This document shows, one piece after another, positions 54,255 through 62,361 of a stretch of DNA of 64,000 bases. The notes under the pieces are model-generated. The model ran no database searches. It saw nothing but the letters and a program-made list of their open reading frames with translations, and was not told the DNA's origin. The first letter of the stretch is position 1; each line of letters begins with the position of its first letter. Both the position numbers and the translations under genes were made by a program. The DNA is from Pandoraea iniqua. GTDB lineage: Bacteria; Pseudomonadota; Gammaproteobacteria; Burkholderiales; Burkholderiaceae. The stretch spans positions 620,001-684,000 of the forward strand of contig NZ_CABPSF010000003.1 in NCBI RefSeq assembly GCF_902459685.1. The letters are read 5' to 3'.

Positions 54255-56494
54255 CAATAGCGTGCCGTGAGCGAGACAATCGCGCTGCGGCCCGGCGCCA
54301 TCGACGCATAGTGCGCCGGATAGGCCTGATCGAAGTAACGGCGATTGAACAGGTTCTGCACGTTGAGCTGTGCCGACAGATGCTTATTGACGCGCCACGA
54401 CGCCATCGCATCAAAACGCCAGTACGCCGGAATCTCGCGCAGGTTTGCCGGATCGCCAAACACGCTCGACGTGTAGAACGCGCCGCCACCCACCGTCACC
54501 GACGGAATGATGTCGTACGTCGTCCACAGGCTGAAGCTGTTACGCGGCGTATTCGGGAACTGGTTGCCGTTGTTCGAGACGGCCGTGCCCGTGCCGTTGT
54601 CCGTCAGCTCGCTCTTCATGTACGTGTAGCCGCCGAAGACCTGCCACTTGTCCGTCAGCTTGCCCGCGAAGCCTAGCTCAAGGCCCTTCACGTTCTTGCC
54701 GCCCACCATGGCATACGTGTTGTCGGCCATCGTCACGCGCGCATTGCTCGTCTCGATGTAGAACAGCGCCGCCGTCAGCAGCAGACGCTCGTTCAGCACA
54801 TTCCACTTCGTACCGATTTCATACGAGCGGTTCTTCTCCGGGGCGAGATCCGCCGCGTTCGGGCCAACACCACCACGGCCCGGCGTCAGACCTTGCGTCT
54901 CGCTGCCTTCGCCCAGCAACGCGCCGGCCGGCGTCGACGACGTCGCGTACGACGCATACACGCTGGCATACGGCAGCGGCTTGTACACCACGCCCGCCTG
55001 CCAGTTGAACAGCGTGTCGTCACGCGACACCGACTTGCCGCCATTGGCGCGCGTATCCGTGAAGTCCGTCGAATAGCGGTCCACGCGAGCGCCGAGGTTG
55101 ATCTGCCATTCCTTCGACAGATCGATCGTGTCGAAACCGTAAATTGCTGCCGTCAACGTGCGCTGGAATGCCGGGTCGTCATTCAGGCGAATGCTGCCGG
55201 TCCACGGATCGTACGGGTTCGGGTTGTAGAGGCTCGTGCAGTTGTAGCCCGACGCTGCACCCACTGCGCGCAGGCACGAATTGCCCGCCCCCGAACCGCT
55301 GCCTGCGGCCACCGTGTAGGCGTCCTTACGGCTCGATTCGCGCGAGAACTCGGCACCGACGTTGAAGCTGTGCTTGAACTGTCCCGTATGGCCTTCGCCG
55401 AACAGTTCCGTCTGGTTCGCAATGCTCCACACATTGCTGTCACGCGTGTTTGCGCGGCGCCAGACCTTGCCGTTGGCCACGTTGCCCTGACTGTCGTCCG
55501 GCTGCGTCCAGATGTAGCTCTGCGACGACTTCGTGTAGCGCGTCATGTTGCGCAGCGTGAGCGTCGGCGTAATGTCGTGCTCGATCTTGATCGTGCCGAT
55601 GTCCGACGACGTGCGGCGGAAATCGCGATCGTCGAGCCCGTAGAAGTTGTTCGGGTTGACCGAAGCCGGGCCCGTGCGACGGCCCGGTGCGTAGTTGTAC
55701 GGAATGCCCGAATCCGGCAGACCGTCCGATTGCATGTGGTAGTAGCTCGCGACAATGCGCGTGGGCGTACCCAGTCCGAAGGCGACCGACGGTGCAATCC
55801 CCCAGCGCGAGTCGTAAATCGCATCGCGACCCGCCACACCGGCGTCGTGACCCATCAGGTTCATGCGGAATGCCGCGTGATCGCCGATCTGCCAGTTGCC
55901 GTCCGCCGTCATACGCTTGTACTTGGCGTTGCCCAGACCCACCGTGCCTTCCGCAAAGTTGCCCAGCTTCGCTTCCTTGCTCACGATGTTGACGCTGCCG
56001 CCCGCACCGCCGCGACCGCCGTAGGCGCCGCTCGCGCCCTTCACGACTTCCACCGCCTCGGTGTTGAACATTTCGTGCGTCGTAGCGCCCACGTCGCGCA
56101 TGCCGTCGACGAACAGGCTGCCTTGCGTGTCGTAGCCGCGCAGGAACGGACGGTCGCCGAGCGGATTACCGCCCTCGCCCGCGCCGAACGTGATGCCGGG
56201 CACCGTGCGCAGGGCTTCTGTGAGGGTGCTCGACCCCGTGCTTTGCAGCAGGGTTTCCGGGATGACCGTGACCGAACGCGGCGTATCGACGATCGGCGCC
56301 GTGAATTTCTGCGACGACGAGTAATCGACCTTGAAATTGTCGCGATTGCCCGTGACATTGGCGCTCGGGAGTTGCACGTCAGTCGACGCGCTCTTGGCGT
56401 CGGCGTCTGCGGCCACGGCGCCTTGCGCACTCAAAATTCCCACCAATGCTGCGCTCAACTGCGAGCGACGCAGCGTCATCGGTCCCACTTGCAT
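54254..56494 (-). CDS. TonB-dependent catecholate siderophore receptor (Fiu/PiuA-like)
   Basis: 746-residue outer-membrane receptor. Signal peptide to about residue 30 (LSAALVGILSAQGAVAADA), a plug domain opening with TPRSVTVIPETLLQSTGSSTL and containing RPFLRGYD and VEVVKGASGAYGGRGGAGGS, then a 22-strand barrel ending in an aromatic-type residue plus Arg-Tyr. The plug is most like the Fiu/PiuA/BfrZ group that imports iron-catecholates. The frame is open to 56620; the ATG at 56494 has AGGGGGGA upstream. A promoter with two Fur-like sites lies about 200 bp upstream. Confidence 0.9.
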   Translation of the reverse strand: MQVGPMTLRRSQLSAALVGILSAQGAVAADADAKSASTDVQLPSANVTGNRDNFKVDYSSSQKFTAPIVDTPRSVTVIPETLLQSTGSSTLTEALRTVPGITFGAGEGGNPLGDRPFLRGYDTQGSLFVDGMRDVGATTHEMFNTEAVEVVKGASGAYGGRGGAGGSVNIVSKEAKLGNFAEGTVGLGNAKYKRMTADGNWQIGDHAAFRMNLMGHDAGVAGRDAIYDSRWGIAPSVAFGLGTPTRIVASYYHMQSDGLPDSGIPYNYAPGRRTGPASVNPNNFYGLDDRDFRRTSSDIGTIKIEHDITPTLTLRNMTRYTKSSQSYIWTQPDDSQGNVANGKVWRRANTRDSNVWSIANQTELFGEGHTGQFKHSFNVGAEFSRESSRKDAYTVAAGSGSGAGNSCLRAVGAASGYNCTSLYNPNPYDPWTGSIRLNDDPAFQRTLTAAIYGFDTIDLSKEWQINLGARVDRYSTDFTDTRANGGKSVSRDDTLFNWQAGVVYKPLPYASVYASYATSSTPAGALLGEGSETQGLTPGRGGVGPNAADLAPEKNRSYEIGTKWNVLNERLLLTAALFYIETSNARVTMADNTYAMVGGKNVKGLELGFAGKLTDKWQVFGGYTYMKSELTDNGTGTAVSNNGNQFPNTPRNSFSLWTTYDIIPSVTVGGGAFYTSSVFGDPANLREIPAYWRFDAMASWRVNKHLSAQLNVQNLFNRRYFDQAYPAHYASMAPGRSAIVSLTARY

Positions 56495-56683
56495 CTTGGA
56501 TTCCCCCCTGGAGATCGCTGTTTGTCTGCGATCCGTCTCCCAGTCTTGCCTTGTCGTTGTTCTGTACTTGTCAGGTGCCTGAGAACGCGAGCGACATTGC
56601 GTCACCCCCGTCTGATCCACTGCCCACTACCAATTACACCCATCGAATCAATGCAATACCGACTTCGGATCGTATTTCGGAAA

Positions 56684-56728
56684 TGCGAATTATTCCTATT
56701 TTTATCACCAGTTGCAAATGATTTGTAA
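56684..56728 (-). promoter_or_regulatory. Promoter of the TonB receptor with two Fur-like sites
   Basis: Minus strand: -35 TTGCAA (56717-56712), 17-bp spacer, -10 AATAAT (56694-56689). A 17-bp near-palindrome TTGCAAAT-g-ATTTGTAA (56712-56728) covers the -35 and a second Fur-like 15-mer (TGCGAATTATTCCTA, 56684-56698) covers the -10. Each matches the 7-1-7 Fur motif at 9 of 14 positions by eye. Confidence 0.55.
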
Positions 56729-56891
56729 TATTTCCTGTAATACCCGTTACAACTGTTGCATCAGGAACAAATACGCGCTGAAGACGTGGACACGCTGGCG
56801 ATCAGGCGATATAGGCCCGCAAGGGGCCGGAGACGATCTGCGGGGGGAGGAACGAGGAAAAGCGCGGAGAAGCGAGCGAATTAAGGACAGC

Positions 56892-56915
56892 GGGCCGCCA
56901 GAAGCTCGGCGGCCC
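56892..56915 (-). terminator. Hairpin after the CoA-transferase gene
   Basis: Perfect arms GGGCCGCC / GGCGGCCC with an 8-nt loop, 27 bp after the stop on the minus strand; a smaller GGGCT/AGCCC stem (56923-56937) lies between. Weak T content follows. Confidence 0.6.
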
Positions 56916-56941
56916 GGGATCAGGGCTATGTTAGCCCGGGG

Positions 56942-58180
56942 TCAGCCCTTCGGCAGCGGTTCGGTGAGCAATGTGCCAGCCGGCGGGACAGTGGCGCCCT
57001 CGCCTGCTGCTGCCGACTCTGCGTCAAGTTCGGCCAGAATGTCGCCGGTGTGCTCACCGGGTGCCGGCGGCTCACGATGCGTCACCGGCCCATGGCCGTT
57101 CATGCGAACCGGGGAAACGATCGTGTGCGTAGTCTCGCCGCTGGGCAGCACCATCGGCCGAACCCAGCCCATATGGGCAACTTGCGGATCGGCGAGCACG
57201 CGCGAATACGTGCTGATGGGCGTGCACGGCACACCGACAGCGCTCAGGCGCGCAAGCCAGACGGCGCGATCGTCGTGCATGAAGACCGGCTCAAGCACGT
57301 CGCGCAGCACCGCCTGATGGCGGGCCCGCTCGCGTGCGTTGGCAAAGCGCGAGTCGTCGAGCAGATCCACACGATGCACCAGCGCACAAATTGCCCGCCA
57401 ATGCGCCTGACCGTCGAGATCCATGCCGAAGTACCCGTCTTTTGCGCGGAACGTCGGCCAAGGTGCCGCCGGACCGCCAAAACGGGCATCGTCAGCCGTT
57501 CGCGGAATACCGCTAACCGTCTCAGGCTCGCTCGCGGCGCTCGCCGCCGCCTCACCCTCGCGCAACGCGGCGATGGCGAGCGTGGCGCCAAGCATCGGCA
57601 CGTCGATATGCACCCCGCGCCCGTGCTGTTGCGCCGCGACCAGCGCCGCCGACACGGAAAACGCGGCATACAGCCCCGCTGCGAGGTCTGCGACCGGCAA
57701 GTCGCGCGGTGCCTGACGCCCCGGCGTGGCCCCCAGCATGCCGCGCAAGGCATCGATGGCCGGCACGCCGGGATGACCGGCCGAGCGCGGGCCATCCTGA
57801 CCGAACGCGGAAATCGAAACGTAGACCAAATGCGGCTGCACGACCGACAGCGCTTCGTAGCCGAGCCCTGCCCGTACGAGCGTGCCTGCGGGCAGGCATT
57901 CGATGACCACCTGCGCCCCGCGAACGAGCGTGTGCGCGAGGCTGCGGCCTTCGAGCGTGCCGAGGTCGAGCGCTACGGAACGTTTGTTGCGGCGTAACCC
58001 TGTCTGCGCGGTCGCCCCGAGCGGACCGTGCTGGCCGTGGCTTTCGTTGGTAATGTCGTCGACCGGATCGTCGACCATGATGACGTCTGCGCCCATGTCG
58101 GCCAGCAGCATGCCGCAATAAGCGCCCGCCGCGCCCCGACAGAACTCAATGACGCGGATCCCCGTGAGTGGTGCGTTCAA
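56942..58180 (-). CDS. Family III CoA transferase (CaiB/BaiF)
   Basis: 412-residue enzyme that moves CoA between acyl groups, of the interlocked-dimer family. The N-terminus TGIRVIEFCRGAAGAYCG and the catalytic Asp region LPVADLAAGLYAA are typical. The end of the protein is Pro/Ala-rich. The start is a TTG at 58180 with AGGGG 7 nt upstream; I see no ATG that fits. It has no acyl-CoA dehydrogenase or ligase partner next to it, so the acid it activates is unknown. Confidence 0.88.
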   Translation of the reverse strand: MNAPLTGIRVIEFCRGAAGAYCGMLLADMGADVIMVDDPVDDITNESHGQHGPLGATAQTGLRRNKRSVALDLGTLEGRSLAHTLVRGAQVVIECLPAGTLVRAGLGYEALSVVQPHLVYVSISAFGQDGPRSAGHPGVPAIDALRGMLGATPGRQAPRDLPVADLAAGLYAAFSVSAALVAAQQHGRGVHIDVPMLGATLAIAALREGEAAASAASEPETVSGIPRTADDARFGGPAAPWPTFRAKDGYFGMDLDGQAHWRAICALVHRVDLLDDSRFANARERARHQAVLRDVLEPVFMHDDRAVWLARLSAVGVPCTPISTYSRVLADPQVAHMGWVRPMVLPSGETTHTIVSPVRMNGHGPVTHREPPAPGEHTGDILAELDAESAAAGEGATVPPAGTLLTEPLPKG

Positions 58181-58282
58181 TGTCTGACCCCTATTTGCCT
58201 GGTGTTTGTTGTAGTTCTCAACCTTGGCAACCGTCTGACGCGGTGTTGACGCATTCTAGTGCAATTACTCGACGCCGGTCAC

Positions 58283-58330
58283 GGCGGAAAAAAGAGGTGC
58301 TACCGCCCCGTTGCCACCGGGCAACAGGGC
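58283..58330 (-). terminator. Terminator of the truncated corA gene
   Basis: Arms GCCCCGTTGCC / GGCAACAGGGC (one mismatch, 4-nt loop) at 58305-58330, followed in the minus direction, after about 11 nt, by a CTCTTTTTT run; 74 bp past the corA stop. Confidence 0.65.
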
Positions 58331-58403
58331 AAGGCGCAGCGGGTGGCAACGACATCCGCGTGACACGGAAGACTGTCCCAACGCCCCGCCCTGCCATCGC
58401 GGC

Positions 58404-59180
58404 TTACAACCAGCCCGCCTTACGGAATTTCAGGAACAGCAGCAGATCGATGAGGATCATCACCGCCACGCAGACCGGATAGCCGTACTGAAACTTCAAC
58501 TCGGGGATATCGGCGAAGTTCATGCCGTAGATGCCCGCAATCATGGTCGGTACGGCGAACAGCGCGGCAAACGAGCCCAGCCGCTTGGTCGTTTCGTTCT
58601 CGGTGAGCGAGATCATGCCGAGATTGACCGAAAGTGCGGTGGTGACCATTTCGCGCAGCATGTCGATGTTCTTCGTAATGCGCTGCAAATGGTCATACAC
58701 GTCGCGGAAGTACTCCTGCATGCCGCCGCAGAGCTTCGGGGCCATCGCGCCGAACAGCTTGCTGACCGCTTCCATCAGCGGCACGCAGGCGTGTTGCAGT
58801 GTGATGAGACGCCGCTTGAGTTGATACAGATCCTCGATGATCTCGCGCCCCTTGGCCGGTTCATTGCGCGCGAATATCTGCTCCTCGATGGCTTCAAGCT
58901 GGGCTTCGAGATCGTCGAACACCGGGAAGTAGCTGTCGACAATGGCATCCATGAGCGCGTAGAGCACGAAGATTGCGCCTTGCTTGAGCAAGTGCGGCTC
59001 CTTCTCTGCGCGTGCACGCACAGCCCCTAACCCCTGCGTCGCGTTCGAGCGCACCGAGAGCACGTAGTTGTGCCCGGCGAAGATGGCGACCTCGCCGATG
59101 GTGAAGTCACCGTCGGTGTCTTTGTTGAGCACGTGTAACGTTGCGCGCGTTTTGGCACTGTTTTGCGCTTCTTTTGGCAC
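58404..59180 (-). pseudogene. corA: corA Mg2+/Co2+ channel gene truncated at the 5' end
   Basis: 258 codons of CorA against roughly 320 for the family. The two C-terminal membrane helices and the pore motif are intact (MIAGIYGMNFADIPE, with GMN), and so is the long stalk helix; the N-terminal cytoplasmic domain is missing before VLNKDTDGDFTIGE. The present start is a GTG at 59180 in what appears to be prophage DNA, so the first 15 or so residues are foreign. The missing 5' part should lie beyond the prophage. Whether the remnant makes a protein is unknown; a channel without its sensing domain could be toxic or inactive. Confidence 0.8.
59134..59180. mobile_element. Predicted right end of a Mu-type prophage inserted in corA
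   Basis: CorA similarity stops at the GTG CTC AAC codons. From 59134 the plus strand begins TGT, as Mu-type ends do, and carries closely spaced related motifs: TTTTGGCAC at 59150 and 59172 with GTTTTGCGC between, resembling repeated transposase sites. The 5 bases just outside, 59129-59133, are GCACG and would be the expected target duplication. The exact boundary is an inference. Confidence 0.45.
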
Positions 59181-59243
59181 AGACGAAAAACGGCCACATC
59201 GCCTAATTTCGCGCCGCTTTTGACACTTCTAGGTTGACGCGCC

Positions 59244-60029
59244 CTAGAACAGCCCGACCGGCTCGGCGGCACGATCCCAGCTATAGATGATCAACTCCCG
59301 GCGGGCAGTGCCACCGCCTCCACCCACCGTGTAACTGATATCGGTCGACTCCATCTGGAACCGGCCGAAGCACTCCCGAATGGCCGGGTGGTCGTTCAGA
59401 CTCACGATGGCCTTACCTTCCAGCCTGGCCAGCACATCGGCCATTTGGACGTACTGGTCAAACTCGAACGGCACCCCGTAGCCCTCCGTCTCCCAATATG
59501 GCGGATCCATGTAGAAGAACGTGTGCGGCCGGTCGTAGCGGGCCACACAGTCCTGCCAGGCCACGTTTTCCACCTGGACACCGGCCAGGCGCAGGTGCGC
59601 GGCCGACAGGCTCTCCTCGATCCGCAGCAGGTTCACCACCGGCGCAGTGGTTGCCGTCCCAAACGACTGCCCCTGCACCTTGGCCCCGAAGGCGTGCTGC
59701 GACAGGTAGTAGAAGCGGGCCGCCCGCTGGATGTCCGTCAACGGTTCGGTCGGCGTCATTTGCAGCCACTTGAACACCTGACGGCTCGATATCGCCCACT
59801 TGAACTGGCGGACGAACTCCTCAAGGTGGTGCTGCACCACCCGGTATAGGTTCACCAGCTCGCCGTTGATGTCGTTGATGACTTCGCATTGAGCGGGCGA
59901 ACGCAGGAAGAACAGCGCAGCGCCACCCGCAAAGACTTCGACGTAGCACGTATGGTCGGGAAAGCGCGGGATCAGCAGCTCGGCCAAGCGCCGTTTGCCG
60001 CCGATCCAGGGAACGATAGGGTTTGCCAT
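59244..60029 (-). CDS. Phage DNA adenine methylase (Dam/D12 class)
   Basis: 261-residue N6-adenine methyltransferase. The SAM-binding motif is PWIGGKRRLAEL at the N-terminus and the catalytic motif is FFYMDPPYWETEGYG (DPPY). The open frame extends to 60239, but ATG 60029 has an ideal GAGGAG box and begins the family start. It is the last gene before the prophage end, where Mu carries its DNA-modification gene mom, so it probably protects phage DNA from host restriction. Target sequence cannot be read; GATC is common for the class. Confidence 0.9.
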   Translation of the reverse strand: MANPIVPWIGGKRRLAELLIPRFPDHTCYVEVFAGGAALFFLRSPAQCEVINDINGELVNLYRVVQHHLEEFVRQFKWAISSRQVFKWLQMTPTEPLTDIQRAARFYYLSQHAFGAKVQGQSFGTATTAPVVNLLRIEESLSAAHLRLAGVQVENVAWQDCVARYDRPHTFFYMDPPYWETEGYGVPFEFDQYVQMADVLARLEGKAIVSLNDHPAIRECFGRFQMESTDISYTVGGGGGTARRELIIYSWDRAAEPVGLF

Positions 60030-60078
60030 TGGGACTCCTCTGATATTTCTATTGCCCAGGACACGGAGAAGCGGTGCG

Positions 60079-60615
60079 CTACCAGGCAATCGCCCGGACA
60101 TCCTCCGCTCGCTCTGCGGCGTCAATCTCGCGCAGCCTGTCGGCGTAGTGCTGCTGGATAGCCTGACGCTTCGAGGCCCAATCAGCGGCCACGACGGCAA
60201 GTTGCTGCGCGTCGTGCTCAACGAAGTCCCACCGATCACCGACCTTACACCACAGCTTTGCCGGTGCAGCGAGCATCACGGCATGCAGGAGATTCAACTG
60301 ATCGGCCTCGTCCGAGCCGTAGGTGCGCTCCTCGCTCGTCGGCGATGACGCAAAGCCACCCAGCAACTCACGTCGGCACGCTGCGCGCATGTTCAATCGC
60401 GCAAGGGCGCGGGCATCGTCTAGCGGAACCTCTGGGGGCTGTTCGGGCGCGAACGTCCATGAGTCACCGCCCTGTGTGGCCACCCAGCCTTCCTGCGGCA
60501 TCGGATCGAACCCTGATATTTCCGTCACGACGAAGTCTGGCGCGAAGTCCGGCCGCTCATTCGCTTCAAATTTCCAGTGCAGACGCCCGAAAAGAATCTG
60601 TGCAAACGTCTTCAT
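60079..60615 (-). CDS. Phage tail-fibre assembly / DUF4376-like protein
   Basis: 178 residues. The N-terminal part (WKFEANERPDFAPDF, GFDPMPQEGWVATQGGDSW) is a fibre-associated module; the C-terminal half (residues about 85-178) has DEADQLNLLHAVMLAAP, typical of the DUF4376 domain found at the end of phage tail-fibre assembly proteins. It starts 2 bp after the fibre gene stop with GGAG before the ATG at 60615. Likely chaperone or cap for the adhesin. Confidence 0.7.
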   Translation of the reverse strand: MKTFAQILFGRLHWKFEANERPDFAPDFVVTEISGFDPMPQEGWVATQGGDSWTFAPEQPPEVPLDDARALARLNMRAACRRELLGGFASSPTSEERTYGSDEADQLNLLHAVMLAAPAKLWCKVGDRWDFVEHDAQQLAVVAADWASKRQAIQQHYADRLREIDAAERAEDVRAIAW

Positions 60616-60617
60616 GT

Positions 60618-61784
60618 TCACCACTCCACGATGCAAACGCCATCAAAACCATCACCACCGTTGGAATCGCCCTCTCTGATGTAATAAAGAGCACCGCCGC
60701 TGCCACCGCCCCCATATCCAGAGGCGTTCGTAATCTGATATCCGTTGACGGCAGGCCCACCTCCGCCGAATAGGCCATTTCCACCAGCACCGCCAAATGT
60801 GGTTTGGGCATTCGCAGAACCTGTGTATTGCCCCGAACCACCACCCGGCCAGCCAAATCCGCCTGCGCCACCAACGCTCCCCGACCCAGTGAATCCACCC
60901 TCACCGCCGCCCCCACCGGAGCAAGTCACATGCGAACCAAAGCTAGACGCGCCGCCAGTACCGCCTTTGGGCAAAGGCGAGGGAGTTTGCGCCAGCACCG
61001 TTGCGGCCCCTTTGCCGCCCTTACCAATGGTGACCCTAACCGAAACTCCGACATCCAATTTCAGGTGGTATCGGTAGACGCTTTGCCCCGCTCCACCTCC
61101 ACCACCGGGAATCATGAAGTCACTCATGTCGCGTCCACCGGCTCCGCCTCCACCACCGGCACCTATCATCGTTATCCAGTTGTCTTCTCGCACTGGAGTG
61201 AAATCGCCCGTTTGAGTGATGACGGCAATGCCCGGTGCATATCTCTGGTCAGCCTGCTCCAGCGTGATCGCATGATGTGGCTCCTTGCCGGGCGGCAATT
61301 GCAGCGTTCCGCCCGCACACATGACAAGAATCCACGCACCATTGCCTGCGTTTACTGAAGGCGATGTCGTGTAAAGCAGCGTCGCTATGCCATGCTCAAC
61401 CAGCTCTTCGCCTTGAAGACCCAGGAGGCCTAAACCCACAATTGGCTTATCGGGCAAGCCATCCGGCGCGTACGTCGATGAACCAGAATTCGTATGCGAA
61501 ATACGTACGCGCTGACCAATCCCTTCCACCAACGAATCCGCTGTCAATGGCGGAACGTTGACCGCTGCATATGTATTTTCAGCACCACCCACATCGCTTA
61601 GAACGGTCGGACTGTTCACTAACCGCGTGATCGCCTTGAGCAACTGGTGATCGTCGCTCGGATCGAGCGTCATGCCTGCACCTTCAACGACGTGAGCAGG
61701 CTCGTTCTGCTGGCTGTTGGCCCAATCCTTGGTAAGGATGGTGCCCTCTACGAACTGACCGTCGTCCGTGTTAATTCTCTGCAT
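60618..61784 (-). CDS. Phage tail fibre / glycine-rich adhesin
   Basis: 388 residues. The first 200 form a fibre stem (DWANSQQNEPAHVVEGAG, later LPPGKEPHHAITLEQADQRYAP). After that comes a Gly-rich domain of about 170 residues with runs such as GAGGGGGAGG, GGGGGAGQ and SGGGGGEGG alternating with short polar loops. This resembles the polyglycine sandwich adhesins at the tips of some T-even-like fibres and would bind the host surface. It overlaps gp48 by 14 nt. Confidence 0.8.
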   Translation of the reverse strand: MQRINTDDGQFVEGTILTKDWANSQQNEPAHVVEGAGMTLDPSDDHQLLKAITRLVNSPTVLSDVGGAENTYAAVNVPPLTADSLVEGIGQRVRISHTNSGSSTYAPDGLPDKPIVGLGLLGLQGEELVEHGIATLLYTTSPSVNAGNGAWILVMCAGGTLQLPPGKEPHHAITLEQADQRYAPGIAVITQTGDFTPVREDNWITMIGAGGGGGAGGRDMSDFMIPGGGGGAGQSVYRYHLKLDVGVSVRVTIGKGGKGAATVLAQTPSPLPKGGTGGASSFGSHVTCSGGGGGEGGFTGSGSVGGAGGFGWPGGGSGQYTGSANAQTTFGGAGGNGLFGGGGPAVNGYQITNASGYGGGGSGGALYYIREGDSNGGDGFDGVCIVEW

Positions 61785-62361
61785 CGTTATCCTCGTCGTA
61801 TTGAAAAATCACCTTCGTGTGCGCGGGCTTTAGGTCTTCGAACAGGGTTTCCAGAATCGGATCGGATCTCACGGCCAGCCGCTCACCAACTGCGCTCTTA
61901 CCCACCCGGAAGTAGTACTTCAGCTCGGGCGCGCCCTCGACGTTCACACGCCACAGCCACATCGCGTCTTCGCTATAGAGCGGATCACCGACTCGGTTCC
62001 GATCCACGCGAAACGGCTCGAATTCGTCAATCGTGATCGTGTAGCCCAGCACCTTGGCCAGCCCGATGAAATACGGTATTGACAGCCCGCCCGTGGCGTT
62101 CGCCATGAACATCACCATCGACATGCGCTGTTGCAGCGTGTCGTCAGCTTTTGGCACAAGGCCAAATACGCGCTCCCAATCGGGCAGGAACTCGATAGCG
62201 TCGAACGACGGCACGATGCCCAGCTCAACGACTCGCGCGTCGGCCAGCGCCTGGTCGAGCGCCTTGCCCTCTGCGGCCAGCTCGACCTTCAAGCTCGGAT
62301 CGTTAGGCGAATAGGCAACCGGCGGCAGCAACTTGGCCAGCAGCGTCGCGTGCTGGCTCAT
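61771..62361 (-). CDS. Phage tail protein gp48-like (YmfQ/DUF2313)
   Basis: 196-residue baseplate-associated protein. LLAKLLPPVAYSPNDPSLK and LPDWERVFGLVPKADDTLQQRMSMV mark the YmfQ/DUF2313 family, equivalent to Mu gp48. In phage Mu it joins the baseplate with gp47. Start overlaps the gp47 stop by 4 nt. Confidence 0.88.
   Translation of the reverse strand: MSQHATLLAKLLPPVAYSPNDPSLKVELAAEGKALDQALADARVVELGIVPSFDAIEFLPDWERVFGLVPKADDTLQQRMSMVMFMANATGGLSIPYFIGLAKVLGYTITIDEFEPFRVDRNRVGDPLYSEDAMWLWRVNVEGAPELKYYFRVGKSAVGERLAVRSDPILETLFEDLKPAHTKVIFQYDEDNDAEN

Noticed and set aside
54893-56728. 611-codon plus-strand open frame opposite the TonB receptor
   Set aside because: Composition is Arg/Val/His-rich shadow sequence and it has no ribosome-binding site; the minus strand encodes an unmistakable receptor.
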